Of a stretch of DNA of 56,265 nucleotides, positions 7,240 to 15,881 are shown piece by piece (positions within the stretch are counted from its first letter, which is position 1; each line of letters starts with the position of its first letter). Made by a program: the position numbers and the translations under genes. Under the pieces are notes generated by a model. That model was not told the DNA's origin. It saw nothing but the letters and a program-made list of their open reading frames with translations, and searched no databases. Source of the stretch: Urinicoccus timonensis (GTDB lineage: Bacteria > Bacillota > Clostridia > Tissierellales > Peptoniphilaceae); the NCBI RefSeq assembly GCF_900232945.1, contig NZ_OCTU01000003.1, positions 117,528 through 173,792 of the forward strand, written 5' to 3'.

Positions 7240-8703
7240 ATGGTCTTATTTTTAATTGGACTTGCTATTTTGCTGGTTGGAGGCCTTGCTTACGGGAAGT
7301 ACTGTGAACGGGTTTTTGGACCAGATGACCGGGAAACGCCTGCTGTAAAATTGGCAGACGGCCTGGACTATGTTGGTATGAAAAAATGGAAAAACCAACT
7401 TATTGAACTTTTGAACATAGCTGGGACAGGCCCCATCTTAGGCCCCATCCAAGGGATTTTATTTGGTCCCATTGCTTTTTTAACTATCCCCATTGGCTGT
7501 GTCTTGGCAGGATCACTGCATGACTACTTTGTCGGGATGATTTCCATGCGTAATGACGGGGCCCAAGTGCCCAAGCTGGTAACTCGCTATTTGGGAAATG
7601 GCACCAACAAGGTCTACAATATCATTATTTGGATCCTAATGCTTCTAACAGGGGTTGTCTTTATCTATACGCCAGGAGACTTGATTGTCAATGACGTCTT
7701 GGGAATGGATATACAAAGTAATGTTATTTGGATTGTCTATGCCTGTATTTTGGGCTACTACATCCTGGCCACCCTTTTTCCCATTGACGCCATCATTGGT
7801 CGGGTTTACCCAATTTTTGGAGGATTTTTAATTCTTTCTGCCCTGGGAGTTTTAGTTGGGGTTTTAATGGATGGAGGAGCTAGCCTTCACCCCATTACAG
7901 AAGGAAGCTTGCTTTCAGTCCATCCCACGGGCCAATCCTTTATCCCGGTCTTTTTCATTACGGTAGCTTGTGGGATTATGTCTGGTTTCCACGGGTCCCA
8001 AGCAACCTTGATCTCAAGAACAGTCATGGACGAAAGAGAAGGGCGACAAACCTTCTACAACATGATGTTAGCCGAAGGTTTTATTGCTATGGTCTGGGCA
8101 GCTGGCGCCATGGTTCTCTTTAACCGGTCTGCAGCAGTGGATACTTCTGCAACCTTGATGGTAGGTCTGATATCCAAGGAATTTATGGGTAAAATTGGGG
8201 GCTTGATTGCCATTATCGGGGTTATTGTTCTCCCCATTACCAGTGGAGATACAGCTTTTCGGTCTCTACGCCTCATGATTGCAGAACAGTTCAACATTGA
8301 CCAAGGGAAAAAGATCAAACGGGTTCTCTTATCCATCCTTATCTTTATTCCTGCTGTGGCCATTCTCTACTATGCCAAGACCAATAGCGAAGGCTTTGCC
8401 ACTCTTTGGCGGTATTTTGGCTTTGCCAACCAATTGGTTGCAGTTTTTGCCCTCTTGATGGTATCCACCTATCTCAAGGGCAATGGAAAGAACTATTTCA
8501 TCTCCCTCCTACCAGGGATGTTTTACACCTTTATCGTTTCCAGCTATATCTTCCATGATCCTAAATTGGGCTTGAACTTTGATGGCCGTCTGGGCCTAGA
8601 AGGCTATACCGGGTCTTACTTGGTAGGGTTAGTCTTTGCCATTCTTTTTGCCTGGTTTGTGGCTTATTCGAGTAAAAAGAGAAAAGATATTATTTTAGAC
8701 TAA
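7240..8703 (+). CDS. Carbon starvation CstA family membrane transporter
   Basis: A 487-residue integral membrane protein with about a dozen hydrophobic segments. The family signature region reads NIAGTGPILGPIQG (59-72), and the conserved SGFHGSQATLISRT stretch is in the middle. CstA/BtsT-type proteins take up pyruvate or peptides during nutrient limitation. The shorter length compared with the roughly 700-residue E. coli proteins matches the short Bacillota form. AAGGAGG at 7226-7232 fixes the start. It is monocistronic, with its own promoter and a downstream terminator hairpin. The actual substrate is inferred only from family membership. Confidence 0.88.
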   Translation: MVLFLIGLAILLVGGLAYGKYCERVFGPDDRETPAVKLADGLDYVGMKKWKNQLIELLNIAGTGPILGPIQGILFGPIAFLTIPIGCVLAGSLHDYFVGMISMRNDGAQVPKLVTRYLGNGTNKVYNIIIWILMLLTGVVFIYTPGDLIVNDVLGMDIQSNVIWIVYACILGYYILATLFPIDAIIGRVYPIFGGFLILSALGVLVGVLMDGGASLHPITEGSLLSVHPTGQSFIPVFFITVACGIMSGFHGSQATLISRTVMDEREGRQTFYNMMLAEGFIAMVWAAGAMVLFNRSAAVDTSATLMVGLISKEFMGKIGGLIAIIGVIVLPITSGDTAFRSLRLMIAEQFNIDQGKKIKRVLLSILIFIPAVAILYYAKTNSEGFATLWRYFGFANQLVAVFALLMVSTYLKGNGKNYFISLLPGMFYTFIVSSYIFHDPKLGLNFDGRLGLEGYTGSYLVGLVFAILFAWFVAYSSKKRKDIILD

Positions 8704-8776
8704 GAAAAGGGCCCTAAGACTCATTGAATTAGGGATTTTAGAAAAACTGATTTAAAGAGTCTTTAGGTGGCAAGAG

Positions 8777-8810
8777 AAAAGGCTATGAGTTTAATGCTCA
8801 TAGCCTTTTT
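8777..8810 (+). terminator. Terminator after the CstA-like gene (shared by the permease relic)
   Basis: AAAAGGCTATGAG/CTCATAGCCTTTT stem with a T run. A near copy (21326-21357) lies after the intact FtsX-type permease, so this hairpin came with the duplicated permease end and now also sits downstream of cstA. Confidence 0.75.
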
Positions 8811-8811
8811 C

Positions 8812-9765
8812 TTATATACTCTTGAAAGTATTATCTGAGTTCTCATTTTTTGTTTTAAGACCACTTTTTATTGCAAGTAAGACACCTGCAATTATAAATA
8901 CAAATACTATTAATATAGGAGTATAATTAATATTTATTATCAGCTCTTTTATTCCAAAGCCTAATTCATAGTTGCTCCTATAGGCTCTTAACACAATGCC
9001 TATAGAAAACATAAAGATATATGCTAAGAAAATATTTTTAAATAATATTTTTACTTCAGAAAATACCATCTTTTCAACCTGTTTTTTTGTCATTCCAGTA
9101 GTTTATAGAAGTTTAAAATCATTTGCTCTCGCTTTAAGGTTGCCTTTAAAACTATTATAGGCATTAGAAAAAGCGATGGTTATAAGAATAATTTGTATGC
9201 CAAGATTTAAAAGTTTTTCATTTCTTGTCTGTTCTTTATTCATAGCAGCTCTTATAATTTCTGTAGAAGTACCATGATCTGATTTTGGAAAATAGGTTGA
9301 AATCACTTTTTCGGCATCTTCAAATACTTTCTCTTTATTTTTATCGGCTTTGATTTTTACAAAATAATAATATACAGGATTAGCTTCATCAATTCCGTAC
9401 TCATCTATAAAATTTCTTAGACTACTTTCACTTGTGTAAATAGCTATTTCATTTGACTTATATGCCTCTAATTCATAAGGCATCTCTTCTATAGATTCGT
9501 CAATTCTTATTTTCATAGCCTTTGCCTTTTCATTTCGTAAACACCAACGATAGTATATGTCTTTTTATTTTCAATAATCTTAGAACCTAAATCGTACTCC
9601 TTATTTTTTATTAAAAATCTCTCTGGTACTAAAAGTTCATTTGAATTTTCCAGTTTTCTGCCATTTTTGATTTCGTAGCCGAGAAGACTTTCAGAATCTC
9701 CATGTTCATATATAACTGCATTGAAGTCTGTATTAATAATTTTATTAAAAGAAACTTTTTCTATA
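8812..9765 (-). pseudogene. Broken duplicate of the FtsX-type ABC permease
   Basis: Three reading-frame pieces match the intact 835-residue permease at 21360-23867. The 5' piece covers about residues 82-158 of the intact protein. It is fused with a frame break near 9520 to a piece starting near residue 600, so about 440 residues are deleted. The C-terminal part is interrupted by an in-frame TAA near 9103, where the intact copy has serine (FKLL-STAG). The first 80 residues are missing, cut off at the IS3 left end at 9766. The remaining stretch, including the 3' flank and terminator hairpin, is closely similar to the intact copy. Confidence 0.88.
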
Positions 9766-9812
9766 TGATATGTACCCTCTTTACTGGACAAACCAGTAAG
9801 GAGGGTATTTTT

Positions 9813-10379
9813 GTGAAATATAGCTATGAGTTCAAAAAAGAGTGCATACAGTTGTATAGGCAAGGGAAATGGCCTGATACACCTGATGGGACCAAAGAAG
9901 AAAACCTTCATGCTTCCATTAGAAAATGGTTTAGATTAGAAGAACTTCATGGCCCAGAAATTTTAAACCATGGAAATAATATCCACTGGACACCAGATGA
10001 AAAATTAGAAATGGTGTCGAAAGTGCTGGCTGGAAATTCAATAAAGGCAACTGCAATCGAAAATGGAATCAATGAAGGACAACTTTATTCATGGCTTAAC
10101 AAGTATAAAAAGGATGGATATAATGGTCTTGTGAATAAAAAGAAAGGCCGTAAATCTAAAAATACAACCATGAAAAAGAAAAATATCCATAAACCAAAAG
10201 AACTGAATGAATCCGAAAGAGAAGAACTCATAAGACTTAGAGCAGAAAATGAATATATGAAGGCTGAGAATGAAATCATAAAAAAAGAGATCGCCTTGAG
10301 AGAAGAACGTTACGCTGCGCAACTCAAGGCGAAAAAGCAGCGATTGTCAAAGAACTCAAAGAAAAAGGATACAGACTAA
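9813..10379 (+). CDS. IS3-family transposase OrfA (helix-turn-helix subunit)
   Basis: A protein of 188 residues with a GTG start just inside the element (GGAGGGTATTTTT upstream). The first half contains helix-turn-helix segments that bind the element ends (WTPDEKLEMV, NEGQLYSWLNKYK). The second half is a lysine-rich linker and a leucine-zipper-like coiled coil (LIRLRAENEYMKAENEIIKKE). An upstream extension of the frame runs through the element end into the permease relic and is not used. A -1 slip at GAAAAAG (10331-10337) would fuse it to OrfB. Confidence 0.85.
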   Translation: MKYSYEFKKECIQLYRQGKWPDTPDGTKEENLHASIRKWFRLEELHGPEILNHGNNIHWTPDEKLEMVSKVLAGNSIKATAIENGINEGQLYSWLNKYKKDGYNGLVNKKKGRKSKNTTMKKKNIHKPKELNESEREELIRLRAENEYMKAENEIIKKEIALREERYAAQLKAKKQRLSKNSKKKDTD

Positions 10380-10402
10380 AGGATCTTTTAAGAGCCATTG
10401 AT

Positions 10403-11197
10403 TTGCCGAGGTCAACATACTACTTTGAACTAAATAAAGTGGATAAAATAAAAGTTAAGAATCGTTCAATTGCAGATAAAATAGCCCAAATCTTTCACCT
10501 ACACAAAGGAAGATATGGAGTGAGAAGAGTCTATATGGAGTTAATAAATCAAGGCTATGTCATAAACCATAAAAAAGTACAAAGGATTATGCACGAACGA
10601 AAACTTTTTGGAAAGGGCTCTAAAGAAAAATACCACTCCTATCAGGGGAAAATAGGTAAAGTAGCAGATAATCTAATCAATAGAGACTTCAAAGCAGATA
10701 GACCTTTACAAAAATGGACCACGGATGTCTCTGAATTTAAATTTTCTTGGGGTAAATGCTACATCTCTCCAATACTTGATATGTATACCAATGAGATTAT
10801 CTCCTACGACTTATCCTTAAGTCCTAATTTAAAACAAATATCTACTATGTTAAGAAGAGCATTTAGAAAATTTCCAAAACTAAAGAACTTAATCCTACAT
10901 TCAGATCAAGGATGGCAATACCAACATAAATATTATGTAAATGAACTTAAAAAACATGGGATAAAGCAATCCATGTCAAGAAAAGGGAATTGCTATGATA
11001 ACTCCATTATGGAAACATTCTTTGGAAGGCTAAAAAATGAAATGTATTATGGTTACGAAAAGAGCTATCGCTCTTTTGACGAATTTTCGAGAGCAATAGA
11101 GGAGTATATAGATTATTACAATAACGAAAGAATTCAATCAAAAACAAAATGGATGCCACCTACAAAGTATAGGTTAGCATCCACTACAACGAATTAA
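10403..11197 (+). CDS. IS3-family transposase OrfB (DDE integrase domain)
   Basis: The catalytic part of the transposase. DDE residues are seen in TTDVSEF, LHSDQGWQY and METFFGRLKNE. The listed start is a TTG without a good ribosome site. The -1 frame is open upstream from about 10334 and encodes the usual OrfB beginning (VKELKEKGYRLKDLLRAI), so the product is probably made as an OrfAB fusion by programmed -1 frameshifting. The gene looks intact, so the element may still be mobile. Confidence 0.88.
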   Translation: MPRSTYYFELNKVDKIKVKNRSIADKIAQIFHLHKGRYGVRRVYMELINQGYVINHKKVQRIMHERKLFGKGSKEKYHSYQGKIGKVADNLINRDFKADRPLQKWTTDVSEFKFSWGKCYISPILDMYTNEIISYDLSLSPNLKQISTMLRRAFRKFPKLKNLILHSDQGWQYQHKYYVNELKKHGIKQSMSRKGNCYDNSIMETFFGRLKNEMYYGYEKSYRSFDEFSRAIEEYIDYYNNERIQSKTKWMPPTKYRLASTTTN

Positions 11198-11256
11198 TTA
11201 AATATTGTGTCCAGTTTTATGGGTACACATCAGTCTAGGGCTGGTTTTCTTGCTCT

Positions 11257-11427
11257 TTATTGGTCTTTCAACTTCTTATACTTATCTCCACTTCCTATGC
11301 CAAAAAGCATTGAACCAATGATCCATGCATATTCCGTTTTTCCCGTTTTATAGGACATATATATTGAGGTTATAAGTATCATAAATCCTAAAATCATTAA
11401 TATTAGCCACAGGTTCTTTTTGTCCAT
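11257..11427 (-). CDS. Small membrane protein, 56 residues
   Basis: A short open frame starts MDKKNLWLIL and ends KKLKDQ. It has a hydrophobic segment at about 6-24 and a second moderately hydrophobic stretch at 33-46. GAAAGGGGAATAAAA precedes the ATG. It is the last gene of the leftward operon, 28 bases after the 122-residue membrane protein. No family is recognised. Its place after a transporter/two-component set suggests an accessory or immunity-type small protein, but this is a guess. Confidence 0.6.
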   Translation of the reverse strand: MDKKNLWLILMILGFMILITSIYMSYKTGKTEYAWIIGSMLFGIGSGDKYKKLKDQ

Positions 11428-11455
11428 TTTTATTCCCCTTTCCTGTTAATAAGTT

Positions 11456-11824
11456 CTATCCAATCCTCCTATTCAAAATCTTTCTATCGATTTCATAGGA
11501 CATATCCCAAAAGATAAACCTATAGATTAGAAAATTCACTATAATCATTGGAATCATGTATTTATAAGAAAAACTGCTATATTCCATTATGGAATAATAT
11601 AAGCAAATGATCAAAAGTGAGCTTCCTGAAATAAAAGAATGAATAAAACCTATGTTTGTATACATTTTTGCGGGATTACTTATGATAAAGAGGTCTTTTA
11701 AACTCTCTGAAATGAAACTTTTTACTATTGTAAATCCACAGACATAGGAAAAATATACTAAGAATGCATTTATTTTTAAGACATATGAAATTAAGCAAAA
11801 GACCAAAGTGAATATTAGCAACAT
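11456..11824 (-). CDS. Membrane protein of unknown function, 122 residues
   Basis: Four hydrophobic segments are seen (about 1-20, 22-38, 62-80 and 88-108). The start follows AAGGAGACTTCC. It lies 48 bases downstream of the response regulator on the same strand, so it is probably co-transcribed with the ABC/two-component genes. I do not recognise the family. It could be a third membrane component of the exporter or an immunity-like protein. Confidence 0.65.
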   Translation of the reverse strand: MLLIFTLVFCLISYVLKINAFLVYFSYVCGFTIVKSFISESLKDLFIISNPAKMYTNIGFIHSFISGSSLLIICLYYSIMEYSSFSYKYMIPMIIVNFLIYRFIFWDMSYEIDRKILNRRIG

Positions 11825-11872
11825 GGAAGTCTCCTTTCTATAAACCGATATCTTATTTTCATCTTATAAATT

Positions 11873-12469
11873 TTACATCACTGGGTCTATATAGCCTAGC
11901 TCCATGGCCTTATTGTAGGCTTCAACAATATTATTAACACTTAGTTTTCCATATATATTGGCAATGTGGTTATAGAGGGTTCTCTCACTGATAAAAAGCT
12001 TCCTTGCAATGTCCTTTTTATTTTGACCCTTGATTAGCTCTTTTAGGACTTCTATCTCTCGTTGGGTCAGGGGATCAGCAATGTACTTGTCTATTTTCTT
12101 ATGGTTTCCCCTATATACATTTTTTATTCTCTCTAAGAGTTCCTCAATTTCTACAGACTTATTTATAAAATCCCTGACTCCTAACTTAAAAGCCATATCC
12201 TTGTAATAATCTAAATCATAAGATGTTAAAACGATTATCTTTTGCTTGGGATGATCATCAATCAAGTCTTTAATTAAATCAAGGCCTGTCTTCTGGTCTT
12301 TTAAATTTATATCCATTAAGAAAATATCATAGGCATCTTTTTGTATCCTATTTAAAAAGTCGCAAGTGTTTGACACATAGTCACATAAGATTTCATCTTC
12401 TTGCTCTTCTAAAAGCATCTTAAGAGACTCCCCAAATATTTTATGGTCATCCAACAAAATAATTTTCAT
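11873..12469 (-). CDS. NarL/LuxR-family response regulator
   Basis: A 198-residue regulator. The receiver domain (1-115) has acidic residues D7/D8, the phosphorylation site D53 in LMDINL, T82/S83 and K104. The C-terminal LuxR helix-turn-helix (about 130-190) reads LTQREIEVLKELIKGQ...ERTLYNHI. The start codon lies inside the end of the kinase gene (23-base overlap), so the two are co-translated. It is expected to be phosphorylated by the adjacent kinase and to control the transporter operon or distant genes. Confidence 0.9.
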   Translation of the reverse strand: MKIILLDDHKIFGESLKMLLEEQEDEILCDYVSNTCDFLNRIQKDAYDIFLMDINLKDQKTGLDLIKDLIDDHPKQKIIVLTSYDLDYYKDMAFKLGVRDFINKSVEIEELLERIKNVYRGNHKKIDKYIADPLTQREIEVLKELIKGQNKKDIARKLFISERTLYNHIANIYGKLSVNNIVEAYNKAMELGYIDPVM

Positions 12470-13607
12470 CCTGGTCCACCTCCAAGCAAACTCTGGTTGA
12501 AAGGATATCCTTATTTAATCCATAAGAAATATTTCCTGCATTTGAATCGATTAAAAGATTCAGGAGCAAGACCCCTCTTTTTGAGTCCTTAATTTTATTA
12601 TAGTCATCTGGGCCTGTACCATCGCTTTCCATCTCTATATAGACGAAATTTCCTTTTTTATAGAGCTTATAAGATAAATAGTTGGCATCGGAGTGCTTGT
12701 AAACATTATTTATCAGTTCCTTTGATATGATTGAAATTAATCGAATGAGTCTTTTATCTTCTGTTAGGTCACTCGCTATACCTTTCGTAATTTCGATATT
12801 TTTATGAGGATATAGGGAGCTTACATTATCAAATATGGCTAAGAGGGACCCTTCTAAGTCTGCTTTTTCAAACAAAGAAGATTGGTAGAATTTCATTAGA
12901 TTTCTTGTTTTTCTTTCTAATTCTCTTAGGATATTTTTTGAATAATTTATATCCGGATTTTTTGAAGATAGGTAATTTTTACTTGCATAGATGTCCTGCA
13001 AAATATCGTCATGGATGATCCTTGCAAATTCATCTCTTTCCCTGGCCATATAGTCTGATAGGTAGTAGAGTTTGAAGGTTTTCTCAAAGGCGAGTTCTTT
13101 TTCCTTTAAAAATAGGATAAAGAAAAATTCTATAATAAGAAAAACTATCTGGATAAATATATTGATCATTAGCAGGTCTATATCAAATAGGTACATCACT
13201 CCACAAATAAAAAATATAAGACCTAGGGTAAAGAGTTGGCTCGATTTTCTTGAAATTGGTAAGATGTTTATATATTTTACATTCTCTAAAACCAGATATT
13301 TTTTCATAAATAGGCTTGTTGAGCCTATACTTATAAGGGCGAATACGACCTTATGGGGCAAGGTATTTATTAAAGTCAAGCTCAGCGGCAAAAGGGATGT
13401 AAACACAGTCAAAATAGAAATTCTTCCCGGTATTTTTTTATTTGAAATCTCTGTATAGATCAGTCCATATAAGGTATAAAGTAAAATAAGTGAAACCGCA
13501 TTTAAAACTGGGCCCTCCTCTACTAAGGTCTTGTTTTTAAAAAGAAGACCCCAAAATAAAATGACCATTAAATGGCTGATTACAATTTTTTCTAATTTCT
13601 TATACAT
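12447..13607 (-). CDS. Membrane sensor histidine kinase (HisKA_3 type)
   Basis: A 386-residue kinase partnered with the NarL-type regulator. The first 170 residues hold about six hydrophobic segments and no large extracellular domain, so it probably senses through the membrane. The dimerisation/phosphoacceptor helix contains H199 in ARIIHDDILQDIY. The ATPase domain follows, with the N box ELINNVYKHSD (about 296-306). The downstream G-box region is short and weak (ESDGTGPDD). It starts two bases after the permease gene, which points to one operon with the exporter. The signal might be an antimicrobial peptide, as in similar exporter-linked systems; this is inference. Confidence 0.88.
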   Translation of the reverse strand: MYKKLEKIVISHLMVILFWGLLFKNKTLVEEGPVLNAVSLILLYTLYGLIYTEISNKKIPGRISILTVFTSLLPLSLTLINTLPHKVVFALISIGSTSLFMKKYLVLENVKYINILPISRKSSQLFTLGLIFFICGVMYLFDIDLLMINIFIQIVFLIIEFFFILFLKEKELAFEKTFKLYYLSDYMARERDEFARIIHDDILQDIYASKNYLSSKNPDINYSKNILRELERKTRNLMKFYQSSLFEKADLEGSLLAIFDNVSSLYPHKNIEITKGIASDLTEDKRLIRLISIISKELINNVYKHSDANYLSYKLYKKGNFVYIEMESDGTGPDDYNKIKDSKRGVLLLNLLIDSNAGNISYGLNKDILSTRVCLEVDQDENYFVG

Positions 13608-13609
13608 AT

Positions 13610-14248
13610 CTAATAGTAGCTAACTACAATCCTTTCTTTTTTCGTATTTATACCCAAAAATATACTAATCGAGCCTAGGATAAAAAACTTAGTCATCAAA
13701 TAGAAGACCAAGGAATTTGTAAAATTGTAGACTAGGACGGAAAATATCATGACGGCTAAGGATAGCCCCATTAAGGACATTTGGAGAGAATTTACTTTAT
13801 TCATGTTTCGAGTGCAAAGAATGATCAAGACGATTATTAAAGTGTAAAGCAAACTTGATAAGATCAAGTTTAAAGCAAGAATCAGGCTTAGATCAAGTTT
13901 TACTAGATTTAATATCAGGCTTGGAAGGACTATTATCAAGGTTGCAAAATAGATGCTAAAGAAATATTTGCCTAGGATTTTCTTCATAGAAAGTCCATTT
14001 GCAAGTAAAAATTCAAGCCTTTTGCTAATCTTATCTGATACCAAGGTGTTTTTAGCGAGTTCTACTCCAAACATTACAAAAAGTATTAAAATTCCATCAA
14101 TTTTAACTATATTCATGACCTTATTTATTTCTTGACTTCCTCTATCGCCAAAAAACAAAGCCATAAAGGAGCAGATGACTGCCATAAGTGACATTAATAG
14201 GGCATTTTTATCTAAAAGCTTTCTTAAATCCTTCATGACTATCTTCAT
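13610..14248 (-). CDS. ABC-2-type membrane permease subunit
   Basis: A 212-residue protein with about six hydrophobic segments, arranged like ABC-2 export permeases. The motif KRLEFLLANGLSMKKILGKYF (cytoplasmic coupling region) resembles the matching region KRIEFILASGINIKDVMKAY of the next subunit upstream, so the two are paralogues. It overlaps the upstream permease gene by 4 bases. It probably forms a heterodimeric channel with that protein and the ATPase. The transported substrate is unknown. Confidence 0.8.
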   Translation of the reverse strand: MKIVMKDLRKLLDKNALLMSLMAVICSFMALFFGDRGSQEINKVMNIVKIDGILILFVMFGVELAKNTLVSDKISKRLEFLLANGLSMKKILGKYFFSIYFATLIIVLPSLILNLVKLDLSLILALNLILSSLLYTLIIVLIILCTRNMNKVNSLQMSLMGLSLAVMIFSVLVYNFTNSLVFYLMTKFFILGSISIFLGINTKKERIVVSYY

Positions 14249-14958
14249 GACCAGGACCCTTCTTTCTTAATTACAGCTTCATTGTTCATCTTAGACAAAT
14301 CTTTTATAGAAAAAACTGCAAAGATGAAGGCTAAGCCTATATTTATTCCTAAGATGATATAGATAATGTTTAGATCATATTTTTCTATCAATGATAGAAT
14401 CTTCTCTGAAAATGTGCCTGCCAGGTAAATTAAAATTGTCGTTCCAAAGAAAACTATATTTTTGAAAAACTTAAAGTTTTTTTGGGATAGACTTATTAGG
14501 TTAAAAAATAGGATTTCAAAATAGGTCATCCCTATCATTGTCACAAATATACCCACAATCCACTTAAATTCGATTTTATAGTCATATAAAACATATGATA
14601 GAAAAAATAATATAAAGGGAACAATGGAAGATAGGCGCCACATTTCTATTGCATAGGCTTTCATCACATCTTTTATATTTATTCCTGATGCTAGGATAAA
14701 TTCTATTCGTTTATTTACTTTATCCTTGACTGTTAAATTGACAAGCATAGAATTAGACATAAGAATTGAAATTCCAAGCATTAGTACATATAGCATTAAT
14801 ACAATATAATCATTTCCTCTAGAATCAAAGGTCCCCTTAGATAGTAGAAAAATAAAGCCAAGAGAAATCAAAGTAAATAATAATAAATTTAAAATAAAAT
14901 CCTTGTCTTTACTTAAATAGTAGCGACAAGCCCTATTAATATTCATCTTATCCTTCAT
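14245..14958 (-). CDS. ABC-2-type membrane permease subunit
   Basis: A 237-residue protein with about six hydrophobic segments and a cytoplasmic coupling motif (KRIEFILASGINIKDVMKA, about 82-100) shared with the neighbouring 212-residue subunit. It overlaps the ATPase gene by 4 bases and the second permease by 4 bases, a tightly coupled exporter arrangement. The substrate cannot be told. The linked kinase and regulator suggest antimicrobial or bacteriocin-like export or resistance. Confidence 0.82.
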   Translation of the reverse strand: MKDKMNINRACRYYLSKDKDFILNLLLFTLISLGFIFLLSKGTFDSRGNDYIVLMLYVLMLGISILMSNSMLVNLTVKDKVNKRIEFILASGINIKDVMKAYAIEMWRLSSIVPFILFFLSYVLYDYKIEFKWIVGIFVTMIGMTYFEILFFNLISLSQKNFKFFKNIVFFGTTILIYLAGTFSEKILSLIEKYDLNIIYIILGINIGLAFIFAVFSIKDLSKMNNEAVIKKEGSWS

Positions 14959-15617
14959 TTTGAACCTTCCTCTATAAATAAATCTTCCAAGCTTTCTCCT
15001 TGAATTTCATCTATATTCTTTGTAAAAAGTAGCTCTCCTGATTTTATCATAGACACTTTGTCAGCCACCTTTTCAATTTCAGAAAGATCATGACTTGTAA
15101 GAACGATGGTCTTCCCTTCATCCTTTAATAATTTTATGAGTTTTCTTATCTCAACTCTTGATATTGGATCAACTCCACTTGTTACTTCATCTAAAAATAT
15201 GATCTCCCTATCCATCATTACAATAATTAGTAAGGATAATTTCCTCTTCATGCCTTTAGAATAGGTTGAAACATTTCTATCCAGATCATTTGTAAGTTCT
15301 AACAAATCAGCATATTTTTGGTAAGAATCTAGATTATATCCGAAATACAAACCATATAATTTAATGTTTTCTAGCCCAGTCTTATCTTCATACAAATAGT
15401 CATTTTCAAGTAACATTGCATGACTTCCCTTAACATTTACCTCGCCCTTATTTTCATCATAAAGACCTGTTAGTATTCTAAGTAGAGAAGTCTTACCAGA
15501 TCCATTCGGTCCAACAAGAGCATGAACCGTATTTTCTTCAATCTCCAAAGAAAAATCGTTGAAAAGCTTCTTGTTTTTAAAGTTTTTACTCATATTTTTC
15601 ACTTCAATTACATTCAT
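14955..15617 (-). CDS. ABC transporter ATP-binding protein
   Basis: A 220-residue ATPase of the ABC-2 exporter class. Walker A is GPNGSGKT (36-43). The signature segment is STYSKGMKRKLSL, in place of the canonical LSGGQ. Walker B is EIIFLDEVTSGVDP, and the switch histidine is in LTSHDLSE. GGAGG lies just before the ATG. It is the first gene of a leftward operon that continues with two permeases, a histidine kinase, a response regulator and two small membrane proteins. Confidence 0.92.
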   Translation of the reverse strand: MNVIEVKNMSKNFKNKKLFNDFSLEIEENTVHALVGPNGSGKTSLLRILTGLYDENKGEVNVKGSHAMLLENDYLYEDKTGLENIKLYGLYFGYNLDSYQKYADLLELTNDLDRNVSTYSKGMKRKLSLLIIVMMDREIIFLDEVTSGVDPISRVEIRKLIKLLKDEGKTIVLTSHDLSEIEKVADKVSMIKSGELLFTKNIDEIQGESLEDLFIEEGSK

Positions 15618-15629
15618 TGATAAACCTCC

Positions 15630-15717
15630 TATCCCTGATGCTGTAGATATTTATACTTGCTCATTCATATCGCAATCCTCTTTTTTATTGTATTTTATCT
15701 TAAAGCATCCAGGGATA
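15630..15717 (-). promoter_or_regulatory. Long inverted repeat in the leader of the ABC/two-component operon
   Basis: On the minus strand TATCCCTGGATGC (15717-15705) is complementary to GCATCAGGGATA (15641-15630) apart from one bulged base. The second arm ends directly against the GGAGG ribosome site of the ATPase gene. A transcript starting upstream of 15717 could fold so as to hide the ribosome site. Possible promoter bases TTGCGA and TATAAA lie between the arms but are badly spaced, so the real start is uncertain. Confidence 0.4.
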
Positions 15718-15749
15718 ATTCACATGAGTAAATACTGCAAACTTTAACA

Positions 15750-15780
15750 AAAAAGACTGGAAATGAATCCAGTCTTTCTT
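15750..15780 (-). terminator. Terminator of the arsenic operon
   Basis: AAGACTGGA/TCCAGTCTT stem (15753-15776). Read on the minus strand it is followed by seven Ts, so it ends the leftward ars operon about 100 bases after arsC. Confidence 0.8.
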
Positions 15781-15881
15781 TATTTTATGAGCTATATATA
15801 TGAGTAAACTATTTATAAGTCTCTAGCAGATATGAATTATAGCTATAAAAAATAATTATTGCTCTATTCAAAAATCAACTT

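Larger units (their letters stand above)
9766..11232 (+). mobile_element. IS3-family insertion sequence (first copy)
   Basis: Imperfect terminal inverted repeats are visible: TGATATGTACCC at 9766-9777 and its counterpart GGGTACACATCA at 11221-11232, with ACTGGACA-type bases further in on both sides. It holds two overlapping-frame genes, orfA and orfB, of the IS150/IS3 type. No convincing target duplication was found, and the right flank is not the missing permease part, so the insertion was accompanied or followed by deletion. Confidence 0.85.

Noticed and set aside
9702..9812. Longer N-terminus of the IS3 OrfA
   Set aside because: It would begin outside the element, in the permease relic; the GTG at 9813 inside the element fits.
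13072..13458. 128-residue plus-strand frame inside the histidine kinase gene
   Set aside because: Lys/Ile/Phe-rich shadow of transmembrane codons; no start signals.
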